A model generated the notes under the pieces. It was not told the origin of the DNA. It saw only the letters and a list, made by a program, of their open reading frames with translations, and ran no database searches. From assembly GCA_017998385.1 (NCBI GenBank), contig JAGODE010000008.1:1-39811 (forward strand): a stretch of 39,811 nt of DNA. The letters run 5' to 3'. Shown here in pieces: positions 23,175-31,365 of the stretch. This DNA comes from Chitinophagaceae bacterium (lineage in GTDB: Bacteria > Bacteroidota > Bacteroidia > Chitinophagales > Chitinophagaceae). The translations under genes and the position numbers were made by a program. Numbering within the stretch: position 1 is the stretch's first letter; every line of letters starts with the position of its first letter.

Positions 23175-23358
23175 TTATTTAGAATAAGCGTTTGAGTTTT
23201 TCATGAATTCAAGAAGCTTAATTACTTCCGGCCTGGAGAAAAATACAGCTTTGTCAATATACAAATCACCATTAAAGGAGCCACGCGACCCCGTATCGGG
23301 TTTTTCCCCGTCCTTCTTTGTAGCCTTTCTGCCAAATATTTTTTTTCCAAAAATTCAT
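23175..23358 (-). pseudogene. Small protein gene, frame broken or slipping at an A8 run
   Basis: From ATG 23358 the minus strand reads MNFWKK and then enters a run of eight A residues. In the ATG frame it ends soon after. If one base is dropped at the run, the frame continues as IFGRKATKKDGEKPD and TGSRGSFNGDLYIDKAVFF to a stop at 23175-23177, giving a 60-residue protein. The long frame is protein-like, and a strong terminator follows it. It has no signal peptide; it is basic at the start and ends with a predicted helix (PEVIKLLEFMKN). I do not recognise it. Either the gene is frameshifted, or expression uses slippage at the A-run, or the run is miscounted in the sequence. Confidence 0.55.
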
Positions 23359-23372
23359 ACTCAAATCTTGTA

Positions 23373-23422
23373 CATTACTTACAGGTGTTAAAAAAATAAT
23401 TTTTTAACACCTGTAAGTAATG
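23373..23422. repeat. 50-bp near-perfect inverted repeat
   Basis: Arms of 23 bases (CATTACTTACAGGTGTTAAAAAA type) are perfect reverse complements around a 4-base centre. The A and T runs are at the tip of the hairpin. It lies between the BtuB-like receptor stop and the small minus-strand gene. It may end or process the receptor mRNA. Confidence 0.7.
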
Positions 23423-23459
23423 GGTTTATAATAAATAAGATTTAGGAAGGTTATTTGGT

Positions 23460-25409
23460 TTAAAATTGTACAGCCACGCCTCCCATAAAATTGAATCCGC
23501 GTGTGTTGTATCCGCGTAATTCAATGTATTTGCTGTCGGTGATATTTTTGAAATCGGCAAATAAGCGAAGTTTTTTCGAAAACCGGTATTCTCCAAACAA
23601 ATCAACCAGCGCATAAGCCTTCAGTTTTTCCGGTGAGGCGCCATAAATGAATTCTTCGCGGGGACTTACAGACCGGAGTGAAGCGCGTATGAGTAATTGT
23701 TTGGTAACCTGGTAGCCAACCTGCAGATTGATGAGGTGGCGGGGTATACGGTAAAGATTGAAATAAGTAGTGTCTTTGCCAAGAGGGGCACCTGTGCCAT
23801 CGTAGCGGGAGCGCGTTTCGCCATCAGTAAATGTGTAGTTGGCATCAATAGTCCAGCGACCGGTTTGGTACCTGGCTTCTGCTTCCACACCATAGTTGTC
23901 CTGTCGGCTGATATTGGTATACTGGCTGATATAGTTGGCCGGATCGAGCGTGATATACTGGATGCTATTGTTGGTGCGGCGATAAAAGCCGGTAACGCGG
24001 GTGCGGAGACCGGCAATGGGTTTCCATTCAAAACCCGCTTCGCCCACTTTAGCTTTCTCTGGCTTCAGCGCTGTATTGCCACTGTAGGGATCAAACAACT
24101 GATACAGCGTGGGGGCTTTGAAAGCTGTATAAAGATTGATATAGGCTTTTACGAAAGGCGATACCTGGTAGGCGGGATTGAAGTTGAAGGTGAAATTATT
24201 TCCATATTCGGAATGATGATTCCAGCGGCCGCCTGCTTCGAGATGCAGACCTGGCACGGCTTTATATACCAGCGAAGCATATGGGCTTACCTGTGTCATG
24301 TCTTTACGTAATGGGTCTGCTGCGTAAGGACCTGTCGAACTTACAGAGAAATAATTCTGCAGGGTGTTTTGCAGGCGCCAGTCAGCACCAGTCAGCAGTT
24401 CCCAGTCTTTCCAGATCCAGTTGTTGTATGCTTCGGCAAAATGAGTGCGGCCGATATAATTGCTTTTGGAGAAATCTACATAAGGGCTGCTTTTATAGGT
24501 AGAGTCGTCCCGGTAATCGCGTTCTACATAATTAAAATTGTAGTTAATGTGAAGCTTCCCCGTGGTATGCGTAAAAGTGAGGCCAGTACCTAATTGTCCC
24601 TGGGTGTTTTTAACTGTATAGTCGCGTTCATCAGTGAATGCGGCTGCATCGAGGTCGGCTTTATAGTAGTTGAGTCTTCCCATCACGCTGGCCTGCCAGC
24701 GTTTGCTGAGTTGCCAGCCCAGGCGGATATTTCCGCTATGCTGATCGGTGCCGTCTTTGTCAAAATTGCCATTCCCGGTCTGATCATGTGCGGCGGAGAA
24801 TCCTTTTGATTGCAGGTGACTGTAGCCTGCATTGTAGGTGAATTTTCCGGCCGCGCCATTGATGCCGGCATCCTGGCGAAAAGTACCATAACTGCCTGCG
24901 GCCAGCGTGGCCTGTATATTGCGCGTGCCGGTAGCAGCGCGCTGCGTAATGATGTTGATGACGCCCGCCACTGCATCTGAACCGTAGAGGGTGGATTGGC
25001 CGCCTTTGAGTACTTCAATACGTGCTACCTGATCAAGTGCGATAAAGTTGAGATCAAAGTAATTGCTGATAACGGAAGGATCATTGACCGGGATACCGTC
25101 GATCAGGATAAGTACATTGCCCGCAGATGCGCCACGAATGCTGGTGGTGAGGTTAGTGCCCAGGTTGCTGTTGGCGCCAATGATATTGGTGCCGGGCACA
25201 GTGTTGAGCAGTTCTGCCAGTGTCTTACCGGCATTTTCTTCGATCTGCCGGCGGGTGATGACGGTAAGTACTTTGCCTGTTTCTGATTGCTTGCGCGGGT
25301 ACTTGCTGGCAGTGATTACAACTTCATCGAGTGTACGCAAGCTGTCTTGTTGCGCACATAGCTGGCTGCTGATAGTGATAGCAGCCAACGCCAAAAAACT
25401 CTTTTTCAT
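23460..25409 (-). CDS. BtuB-like TonB-dependent cobalamin receptor
   Basis: The 649-residue protein has a signal peptide (about 1-19, ending LCAQ), a TonB-box-like segment TLDEVVITASKYPRKQ, a plug domain (ITRRQIEENAGKTLAELLNTVPG, then IEVLKGGQSTLYGSDAVAGVI) and a beta-barrel ending in Phe (GGVAVQF). Length and plug resemble the vitamin B12 receptor BtuB. A cobalamin riboswitch directly upstream (25531-25733) makes uptake of cobalamin or a related corrinoid very likely. It stands alone in its transcription unit, apart from the small gene downstream. Confidence 0.93.
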   Translation of the reverse strand: MKKSFLALAAITISSQLCAQQDSLRTLDEVVITASKYPRKQSETGKVLTVITRRQIEENAGKTLAELLNTVPGTNIIGANSNLGTNLTTSIRGASAGNVLILIDGIPVNDPSVISNYFDLNFIALDQVARIEVLKGGQSTLYGSDAVAGVINIITQRAATGTRNIQATLAAGSYGTFRQDAGINGAAGKFTYNAGYSHLQSKGFSAAHDQTGNGNFDKDGTDQHSGNIRLGWQLSKRWQASVMGRLNYYKADLDAAAFTDERDYTVKNTQGQLGTGLTFTHTTGKLHINYNFNYVERDYRDDSTYKSSPYVDFSKSNYIGRTHFAEAYNNWIWKDWELLTGADWRLQNTLQNYFSVSSTGPYAADPLRKDMTQVSPYASLVYKAVPGLHLEAGGRWNHHSEYGNNFTFNFNPAYQVSPFVKAYINLYTAFKAPTLYQLFDPYSGNTALKPEKAKVGEAGFEWKPIAGLRTRVTGFYRRTNNSIQYITLDPANYISQYTNISRQDNYGVEAEARYQTGRWTIDANYTFTDGETRSRYDGTGAPLGKDTTYFNLYRIPRHLINLQVGYQVTKQLLIRASLRSVSPREEFIYGASPEKLKAYALVDLFGEYRFSKKLRLFADFKNITDSKYIELRGYNTRGFNFMGGVAVQF

Positions 25410-25530
25410 GAATACATGAAATTTTGGGGTGACTGCTTCCGGAACAAAAAAGAGAAGAAATATAAAAGCCCTGACAGGCTAATACATTTCATGCTTTTCA
25501 CCCGAAAGCTGAATGTGGTTTCAATCAACC

Positions 25531-25733
25531 GGGCAGGTCTTCTGGCTTGGATGATTGTTGCCGCCTTCCCGATCCGGTATGTCGGATCAGTGGCTGTTTG
25601 CAACAATGGTGGCATTTTAGCAACCGTCAGGTATACGATGATCGTATACTCCATCCTTACAGCTACGGGGATAGCGCCGGATTTGCACCGGACTTCCCTT
25701 TTAATCCCCACGGGGGGGGAACCTGGTTGGCTG
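25531..25733 (-). ncRNA. Cobalamin riboswitch
   Basis: Read on the minus strand, the region contains the conserved blocks of the adenosylcobalamin-type aptamer: AAGTCCGGTGCAAATCCGGC, GCTATCCCCG, the B12-box-like GCCACTG, and the closing GCCAGAAGACCTGCC. The closing helix pairs GCCAACCAGGTTC with the AGAAGACCTGCC side. It ends about 120 bases before the start codon of the BtuB-like receptor. High cobalamin should switch the receptor off. In the leader beyond the aptamer, AGCC and GGCT with a following TTTTATATTT could form a small terminator stem. Confidence 0.95.
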
Positions 25734-25760
25734 CAAATGTAGCATCTGGCGTAATGCAAA
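25734..25760 (-). promoter_or_regulatory. Promoter of the riboswitch-controlled receptor gene
   Basis: On the minus strand TTTG (25760-25757) precedes TACATTTG (25741-25734) by 15 bases. The -7 box is a full match to TAnnTTTG; the spacer is slightly short. Transcription would start almost at the first base of the riboswitch aptamer. Confidence 0.5.
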
Positions 25761-25982
25761 CAATAAGGTATTTATACTGATGTTTAAGAGACGGGCAATT
25801 AATGTATTATAGAAAATGAAATGATTTTCGTCAATTTTCTTCGTCTCTGTCCGACAGGAAACCACTTAGTTTGAATTACACGAAATACGTAACACCGGGC
25901 TTTTTTACCTGTGCGACCATCAGCAATCTTCCTGAATGTGAAATAAAACTTGCCGGTTTATTTCATTTGTGCGGATGTTTTG

Positions 25983-25996
25983 ATACAAATTTGTAT
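25983..25996. promoter_or_regulatory. 14-bp perfect palindrome upstream of the GEVED protein gene
   Basis: ATACAAATTTGTAT is a perfect palindrome about 66 bases before the start codon at 26062. It may be a binding site for a dimeric regulator. Much of it is A/T, so chance is possible. Confidence 0.35.
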
Positions 25997-26061
25997 TGAT
26001 CATGCGGATCAGGTATACGCAGATCAACCAGGAAGCTGAGGGATATAATCCAATCCGTACT

Positions 26062-28662
26062 ATGAAAAAGAAACAAACCCGGCTCTGTCTTATAGTGGTG
26101 TTGTGGCTGACCGCACAGGCAGCTATGGCCCAGTGCCCGGCTGGTACTTCGCAGGCGGAATTAAACTGGGATCATATCGACTTTCTTCCGTCCAACAACA
26201 CCCGTTATACCGACTATTATCCATCTGCAGCCTTCCCTTTCACACAGCGATTTGCTATCGGTACCCGCGCAGTAACATTTGCTATGGCGCCGCAGGCCAA
26301 TATCACGCTTAATGGGGAGAACGGAACCAATACCGCCCATGGAGGCAGCCCTTCTGTAACTGCAGGTGATGATGTACAGTTTACTACTACCGCTACTTCT
26401 GCCACAACGATCACCCTCACCTTTGATGCAGAAGTGAGCAACGTACGGTTCTCTTTATTTGATGTGGACAATAGCCAGCGTGTGCGTATGGCAGCTACTA
26501 ATGCCGCTGCTACTGCTCTGCCCGTGACCATTGCGCTGGCCAACGCAACATCGGGAATAACACTGGGGGGTACCACTAATAATCCTACAGCAACTGCTCC
26601 CGGTACAGGGTATACGAATAGTGATACTCGTGGTTCTATCAATATAACTATAGCCGGTCCTGTAAAAGAAGTAGTGATCACACTCGACAATGCTTCGGGA
26701 AATATCTGGCTGTCTGATATCAGTGCCTGTGTAACGGGTAGCTTTCCGAATAATTATCAGCAGGTATCGCGACCGTTTACCGGCCAGCCGCAATATGTGC
26801 TGGCAGTGGTCAACAATAACATTTATTATGTGAATCCGTTCAACGGGCAGGCTTATTTCCTGTTTAATGAACCGGCGCATAATCGCCTCAACTCGCTGGC
26901 ATATGATCCTTACCGTCGTGTAGTATATTATACTTTTAGTTTGTCTGGCGGTAGCCTGCCACAGAGTGATAAAACGGTTCGACAGTATAATGTTGATACC
27001 AAAACTATTTCCATTCTTATCCCGAATGTCAACACATTTGGTATTCCAACGTATGAAACAGGTGTTGAATCCGGCGCAGCCAGTTTTTATAATGGCTCAC
27101 TTTACCTGGGTATCGAAGGTTATACGGGTGCAGATTATGCTGCCAGCAGAAAGTCTACGATCTGGAAAATTGATTTTGATGGAGCGGGCAATCCTATTGC
27201 ACCGGCAACGCAGGTATTTGGTATCCTGTCTGATGACGGCTCCAATTCACAAAACATCCACGACTGGAGCGATTTTGCCATCAGCAATGGCCGTATTGTG
27301 GATTTTGATGGTTCGGGTAGTGGCGATATCGATTACTATCATTTTGATCTGATGACAGGCGTGCGTACAAATTATACACCTGTCGGACCTGTGCCCCGCC
27401 AGACCTCACTGGGTTGGGATGAAGTAATGTATAATGTAGATGCCAGCATTGCTGCTTATAACGGAACCAACGGCGTAGGCACGGCCTATGCGATTTCGGC
27501 GCCACTTGGTCCTGCCGTCCCTACGGGCAGTGGTGCCAGCTGGGGTGATGCAGCAGGTCCTTATCGCCCGTTTCTTGATTTTGGGGATGCGCCGGCAAGT
27601 TATGATCCCGATCCGTTATCACCTGCCTGTCATGACACGCTTACGCCCAATGTGGCAGGGCGTCGTACGAGCATGATTCTCGGAGCGGCAGAGGATGTGG
27701 AATGGCTGAAGAAAGGATTTACCACTACAGAAGATAATTATGAAGACGGTCTTTCTTTTGTACCCATTTATTCACCCATTACCGGTAGCTACACTGCCCG
27801 GGTAGATGTACAGAATACAAGTGGCGTAACAGCTACGGTTATTGGCTGGCTTGATTATAACGGAAACGGCCTCTTTGATGCCGGAGAAGCGAGCCCGGTT
27901 ATGGCAGTGCCTTCGGCTGCAGGTACACAACAGGTAGATCTGAGCTGGACATCGCTGCCCAATATCCTGCCCAGTGGTGCTTATACCTATCTGCGTATAC
28001 GTATCACGCAGGCTTCTGCAGGAATGACTGCTGCCAACGCCACCGGTTATTATGCAATGGGCGAAGTGGAAGATTACCGGGTAGTGGTCGAAAACTTCGT
28101 ACTGCCCGTGCGGCTGATTTCGTTTGACGCATCTCTGACAGGTATTGATAAGGCCACACTCAACTGGACAGCAGTAGAAGAGCCGTCACTCGAGGGCTAT
28201 GAAATACAACGAAGCATTGATGGAGTAAACTGGTCTAATGCAGGGTTTATTACTGCATCAGGTCAGTCTGCGACCAAACAATATCAGTGGACCGATCAGC
28301 AACTGCCGGTAGGGAAGACCTGGTATCGCTTACGCCTGACCGATGCAGGAGGCGACCACCGGTACAGCGAAATACGCTGGGTGCAGCGCAAGGCTAAAGA
28401 AGATGTAATGATTCAGTTGTCGCCTAATCCGGCCAGCAGTCAACTTCAGTATACTATAGCAGGCTGCCGACCGGGCGCTTCCGTAACGATGCGGATCATA
28501 TCGGTCAGCGGCCAGGTGCTGGATACCCGTATCATTAAAGCCACGGCAGCGCAGGCAAACGGCATTTTGCAACTTTCGCCTTCCTGGCCAACAGGTACTT
28601 ACTGGCTGCAGGTGCAGACAGAGGATCGTGTACAGCATCATTCTTTCCTGCTCAGGCGTTGA
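26062..28662 (+). CDS. Large secreted GEVED-domain protein with type IX secretion tail
   Basis: The protein of about 866 residues starts best at ATG 26062 (MKKKQTRLCLIVVLW), which gives a normal signal peptide ending AAMAQ; the longer frame from 25996 would bury it. After a Thr/Ala-rich domain follow a DUF6923-like beta-propeller-type region (YVLAVVNNNIYYVNPFNG), a DFGDAPASYD segment with a GEVED domain (YYAMGEVEDYRV) and a fibronectin-like region (NWTAVEEPSLEGYEIQRSIDG). A C-terminal sorting domain (IQLSPNPASSQLQYTI to HHSFLLRR) is of the Por_secretion type. It should be exported by the type IX system and anchored or released at the surface. Its role is unknown; adhesion or binding is common for this class. 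Confidence 0.85.
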   Translation: MKKKQTRLCLIVVLWLTAQAAMAQCPAGTSQAELNWDHIDFLPSNNTRYTDYYPSAAFPFTQRFAIGTRAVTFAMAPQANITLNGENGTNTAHGGSPSVTAGDDVQFTTTATSATTITLTFDAEVSNVRFSLFDVDNSQRVRMAATNAAATALPVTIALANATSGITLGGTTNNPTATAPGTGYTNSDTRGSINITIAGPVKEVVITLDNASGNIWLSDISACVTGSFPNNYQQVSRPFTGQPQYVLAVVNNNIYYVNPFNGQAYFLFNEPAHNRLNSLAYDPYRRVVYYTFSLSGGSLPQSDKTVRQYNVDTKTISILIPNVNTFGIPTYETGVESGAASFYNGSLYLGIEGYTGADYAASRKSTIWKIDFDGAGNPIAPATQVFGILSDDGSNSQNIHDWSDFAISNGRIVDFDGSGSGDIDYYHFDLMTGVRTNYTPVGPVPRQTSLGWDEVMYNVDASIAAYNGTNGVGTAYAISAPLGPAVPTGSGASWGDAAGPYRPFLDFGDAPASYDPDPLSPACHDTLTPNVAGRRTSMILGAAEDVEWLKKGFTTTEDNYEDGLSFVPIYSPITGSYTARVDVQNTSGVTATVIGWLDYNGNGLFDAGEASPVMAVPSAAGTQQVDLSWTSLPNILPSGAYTYLRIRITQASAGMTAANATGYYAMGEVEDYRVVVENFVLPVRLISFDASLTGIDKATLNWTAVEEPSLEGYEIQRSIDGVNWSNAGFITASGQSATKQYQWTDQQLPVGKTWYRLRLTDAGGDHRYSEIRWVQRKAKEDVMIQLSPNPASSQLQYTIAGCRPGASVTMRIISVSGQVLDTRIIKATAAQANGILQLSPSWPTGTYWLQVQTEDRVQHHSFLLRR

Positions 28663-28767
28663 GAATACAGGCTGCTCTGCCCTGGATTTTCGCATCCATC
28701 GGCACAATCAGCCTTTTTACCGTTATGGTGATAGCCTTTATCTTTACCGCGATCGTCCTTTGCGGTA

Positions 28768-29928
28768 ATGAAGCAACGCCTTATTAATATAATAGCCCAT
28801 GTAGCGGGATGGGGCCTTCTGCTCATCCTGGTGCTGGGCTTTGCCTACCGGGCTCCCGGTAGCAGCAACTGGATGCATAGCGTTTTTTCCTGGCCCTTTG
28901 TATTGTTCGCGGCTGTATTTACGAGCCTGTTTTATCTCAATATTTATGTACTTATCCCGGCGTTTTACCTGCGCCGGCGTTTTCTGCTTTACTTTTCCGT
29001 TATCCTGCTGTTGCTGGCTGGTGTAAGTATGCTGCGGCCTTTTGACCGGCTAATGAAACGATTTCCACGGGTGGAGCGAAGCGAAAACCTGAACGGCATG
29101 CGACAGGGTTTTCGCCGCAATTTTCAGCCGCCCGATTCTTTAACGAGACAATTTTTTGCCCCGCCTCCGGATGGTATGCCCGCTGATAGTAATCGCCCGT
29201 TTCCGGATCCGCCGGAGGGAGGGCGGCCACGGCACTGGCAGGCCGATATTGTAAGTATCATCCTCTTTATTACTGTCTGGTCATTGAGCACGGCGCTGTG
29301 CATCATCAGTCAGTGGCGAAAAACAGAGAAGAGAGTCATGCAGGCAGAGGCAGAAAAAGCTACGGCAGAACTCAGTTTTCTGAAGGCGCAGATCAATCCG
29401 CATTTTCTTTTCAATACGCTTAATAATATCTATTCGCTGGCTATCACCAAAAGTGAACACACGGCAGAAAGCATCATGAAGCTATCCAATATCATGCGTT
29501 ATGTGACCGATGATATCCGCGAAGATTATGTGCTGCTGAGTCATGAGCTGGAATGTATGCGGGATTATATAGACCTGCAGCGGCTGCGGCTCGGACGCAA
29601 GATGAATGTAGAGTTTTCGGTGACTGGCGAAGTGGGCGAGAAAAAGATTGCGCCCCTGGTGCTGATGACGTTTATCGAGAATGTATTTAAGTATGGTATC
29701 AGTAATCATGAGCCGTCGACCATACGTATACGCCTGGCAGTGGAGACGCATAGCATTACGTTCTTTTGTCAGAATAAACTGTATGAGCATCAGCGTCTGG
29801 TAGAGCGTACTGGTATTGGGATTGATAATACCCGCCAGCGACTGGAACATCTGTATAAAGGACGGTATTTTCTGGATATTAATACAGAAGGCGGTCTTTA
29901 CACAGTGCAGTTAACCCTTCAGGCATAG
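28768..29928 (+). CDS. LytS-type membrane sensor histidine kinase
   Basis: The 386-residue protein has about four transmembrane helices (roughly 9-30, 42-65, 74-90 and 165-185), with a Pro/Arg-rich non-membrane stretch between the third and fourth. The His_kinase domain of the LytS/YehU type follows, with the H-box LKAQINPHFLFNTLNNIY (His212) and an ATP-binding region containing PLVLMTFIENVFKYGI and TGIGIDNTRQRLEHLY. The classic HisKA domain is absent, as expected for this class. It phosphorylates the LytTR regulator encoded 54 bases downstream. The signal is unknown. Confidence 0.93.
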   Translation: MKQRLINIIAHVAGWGLLLILVLGFAYRAPGSSNWMHSVFSWPFVLFAAVFTSLFYLNIYVLIPAFYLRRRFLLYFSVILLLLAGVSMLRPFDRLMKRFPRVERSENLNGMRQGFRRNFQPPDSLTRQFFAPPPDGMPADSNRPFPDPPEGGRPRHWQADIVSIILFITVWSLSTALCIISQWRKTEKRVMQAEAEKATAELSFLKAQINPHFLFNTLNNIYSLAITKSEHTAESIMKLSNIMRYVTDDIREDYVLLSHELECMRDYIDLQRLRLGRKMNVEFSVTGEVGEKKIAPLVLMTFIENVFKYGISNHEPSTIRIRLAVETHSITFFCQNKLYEHQRLVERTGIGIDNTRQRLEHLYKGRYFLDINTEGGLYTVQLTLQA

Positions 29929-29982
29929 GAGAGACAGCTGGCCGAAGGCCGCCTTAAACAGATTTATTAATTTAGAGATTGC

Positions 29983-30684
29983 ATGGTATTAAAATGTATT
30001 GCTATAGACGATGAGCCGCCGGCACTCGAACTGTTGCGGGCTTATATCGAAAAGACACCGGGCCTGCAATTGCTGCAGACGTTTGACGATGCATTGAGCG
30101 GTGGAGAATTTCTGCGCAGCAACGCAGTTGATCTGCTGTTTGTAGATATTAATATGCCCGACATTACAGGGCTCGACCTGGTTCGCTCATTAAAAGAGCG
30201 GCCCATGATCATTTTTACCACGGCCTACAAAAAATTTGCTCACGAGGGTTTTGAGCTCGATGCGATTGATTACCTGCTGAAGCCAATCAGCTTCGACCGG
30301 TTTTCGAAAGCGGTGACCAAGGCCACGGAATATTTTGCGTATAAGAATAAGTCGGAAAATGCGGTGCCGGATAACCTGTTTGTGTACTCAGAGTACAGGA
30401 TGATCAAAATACCACTGCAGCAAATCGAATACATAGAAAGCCTGGAAGACTATGTGAAAATACATCTTACCGAAGGCAAACCTGTCATGACGCTGATGAC
30501 GCTCAAAAGCACCCTCGAAAAACTGCCCGCAGAAAAATTCAGTCGCATACACCGCAGCTATATTGTAGCCGTAGATAAGGTATTATCTGTTCAAAACAGG
30601 AAAGCCCGACTTGGCTCAACCGAACTGCCTATCAGCGATAGTTATGCCTCATTTGTGCAGGAATGGAAGCGGGGGAAGGTATAA
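29983..30684 (+). CDS. LytTR-family response regulator
   Basis: The 233-residue protein has a receiver domain (about 1-118) with the acidic pair in AIDDEPP and phosphoacceptor Asp55 in LLFVDINMPD, then a LytTR DNA-binding domain (about 140-230: IPLQQIEYIESLEDYVKIHL, then FSRIHRSYIVAVDKV). It is paired with the LytS-type kinase just upstream. The last codons run straight into a family-C repeat, with the stop codon inside it. Confidence 0.95.
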   Translation: MVLKCIAIDDEPPALELLRAYIEKTPGLQLLQTFDDALSGGEFLRSNAVDLLFVDINMPDITGLDLVRSLKERPMIIFTTAYKKFAHEGFELDAIDYLLKPISFDRFSKAVTKATEYFAYKNKSENAVPDNLFVYSEYRMIKIPLQQIEYIESLEDYVKIHLTEGKPVMTLMTLKSTLEKLPAEKFSRIHRSYIVAVDKVLSVQNRKARLGSTELPISDSYASFVQEWKRGKV

Positions 30685-30729
30685 AAGTATAAAGGTTTAA
30701 AAGTTTAAAGGGTATAAGGAGTTTAAAGG
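30682..30729. repeat. AAAGTTTAAAGG/TATAAAGG-type repeat at a stop codon (family C, copy 1)
   Basis: Tandem words of the types TATAAAAG, TATAAAGG and TTTAAAAG start at the stop codon of the LytTR gene. Unlike the other copies, no inverted partner of the same family follows nearby; a family-B inverted repeat takes its place 20 bases on. Confidence 0.65.
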
Positions 30730-30748
30730 GAAATGTGCTAATGTGATA

Positions 30749-30951
30749 AATGTGCTAATGGGTTAATGTGCTAATGTGTTAAAAGAGGTTTGATAATCAG
30801 ACTTTGTACAGATGTTTTTGTGGGCTTTGGTAAATGTAAGCCCCGTATATAATATTGTTGGTCTCCACGGTAGCGTGAGTACTGTTTAATCGCTATTTAT
30901 ATGCCGCTAAGAACGCAGAGGGGCATTAGCACATTAACCCATTAGCACATT
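30749..30951. repeat. Inverted repeat of GTGCTAAT units (family B, copy 2)
   Basis: The left arm 30749-30776 and the right arm 30924-30951 are perfect 28-base reverse complements built of TGTGCTAATG and GGGTTAATG units. 147 bases of unrelated sequence separate them. An extra GTGCTAATGTGATAA unit precedes the left arm. The words match those of the copy at 11643-11804, nearly 20 kb away. Confidence 0.85.
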
Positions 30952-31233
30952 CGCCTATTCTTTTCTTGTGGTTCGCCGGCTGTGGGGGCAAAAAGATGGA
31001 CCAGACGGTTGTGCAAGCACCATAAAAAACAGTGCATACCTGTCTGTAATTCAGGTAGAAAAATCTGGAAGGGTTTATCTGCGTAAATCGGCGCGATCGG
31101 CAGGAAATTTAGTCCGCAGAAAACGCAGAATACCACAGATAAAAATATTTTCCCGGACAACAGTGATTTGAAAATTTGAAAATGGGCAAAATGTATAACC
31201 ATTAACCGGCCACCGACTACTCTTCTCTCTGAA

Positions 31234-31350
31234 TTATTTTAACATTTCCAATTCAATCTTTGGCGTTCTGCTTGCGTTAAAGAGCAACCAGCCCACCTGC
31301 CATTTCTCCTTATCCGTTACAGCTAATTGCTTTCTGAGGTATTTATTTCT
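31234..31350 (-). pseudogene. C-terminal remnant of an unknown protein
   Basis: On the minus strand a 38-codon open stretch without start codon reads KQLAVTDKEKWQVGWLLFN and then ASRTPKIELEMLK before a TAA stop. The composition is protein-like (Trp pair, mixed charge). I do not recognise it. It lies against the start of the barrel-protein gene and is probably a decayed gene end. Confidence 0.25.
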
Positions 31351-31365
31351 TTAACTGAATTATAC

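Larger units (their letters stand above)
30730..31365. other. Repeat-rich intergenic region
   Basis: Apart from the family-B inverted repeat (30749-30951), this region holds GCCGCTAAGAACGCAGAG near 30903-30920 and degenerate TCTGCG / CGCAGA words near 31075-31145, both of a kind often scattered between genes in Bacteroidota. A short family-A stretch is at about 31166-31185. A minus-strand open stretch at 31234-31350, with no start codon, reads like the end of a lost protein. No intact gene is seen. Confidence 0.5.

Noticed and set aside
23203..23391. A plus-strand small gene
   Set aside because: The opposite strand carries a more protein-like frame with a fitting terminator. The plus-strand frame has no such support.
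23697..24311. A 204-residue plus-strand frame opposite the BtuB-like gene
   Set aside because: The minus-strand receptor has plug and barrel motifs throughout this region. The plus frame has none.
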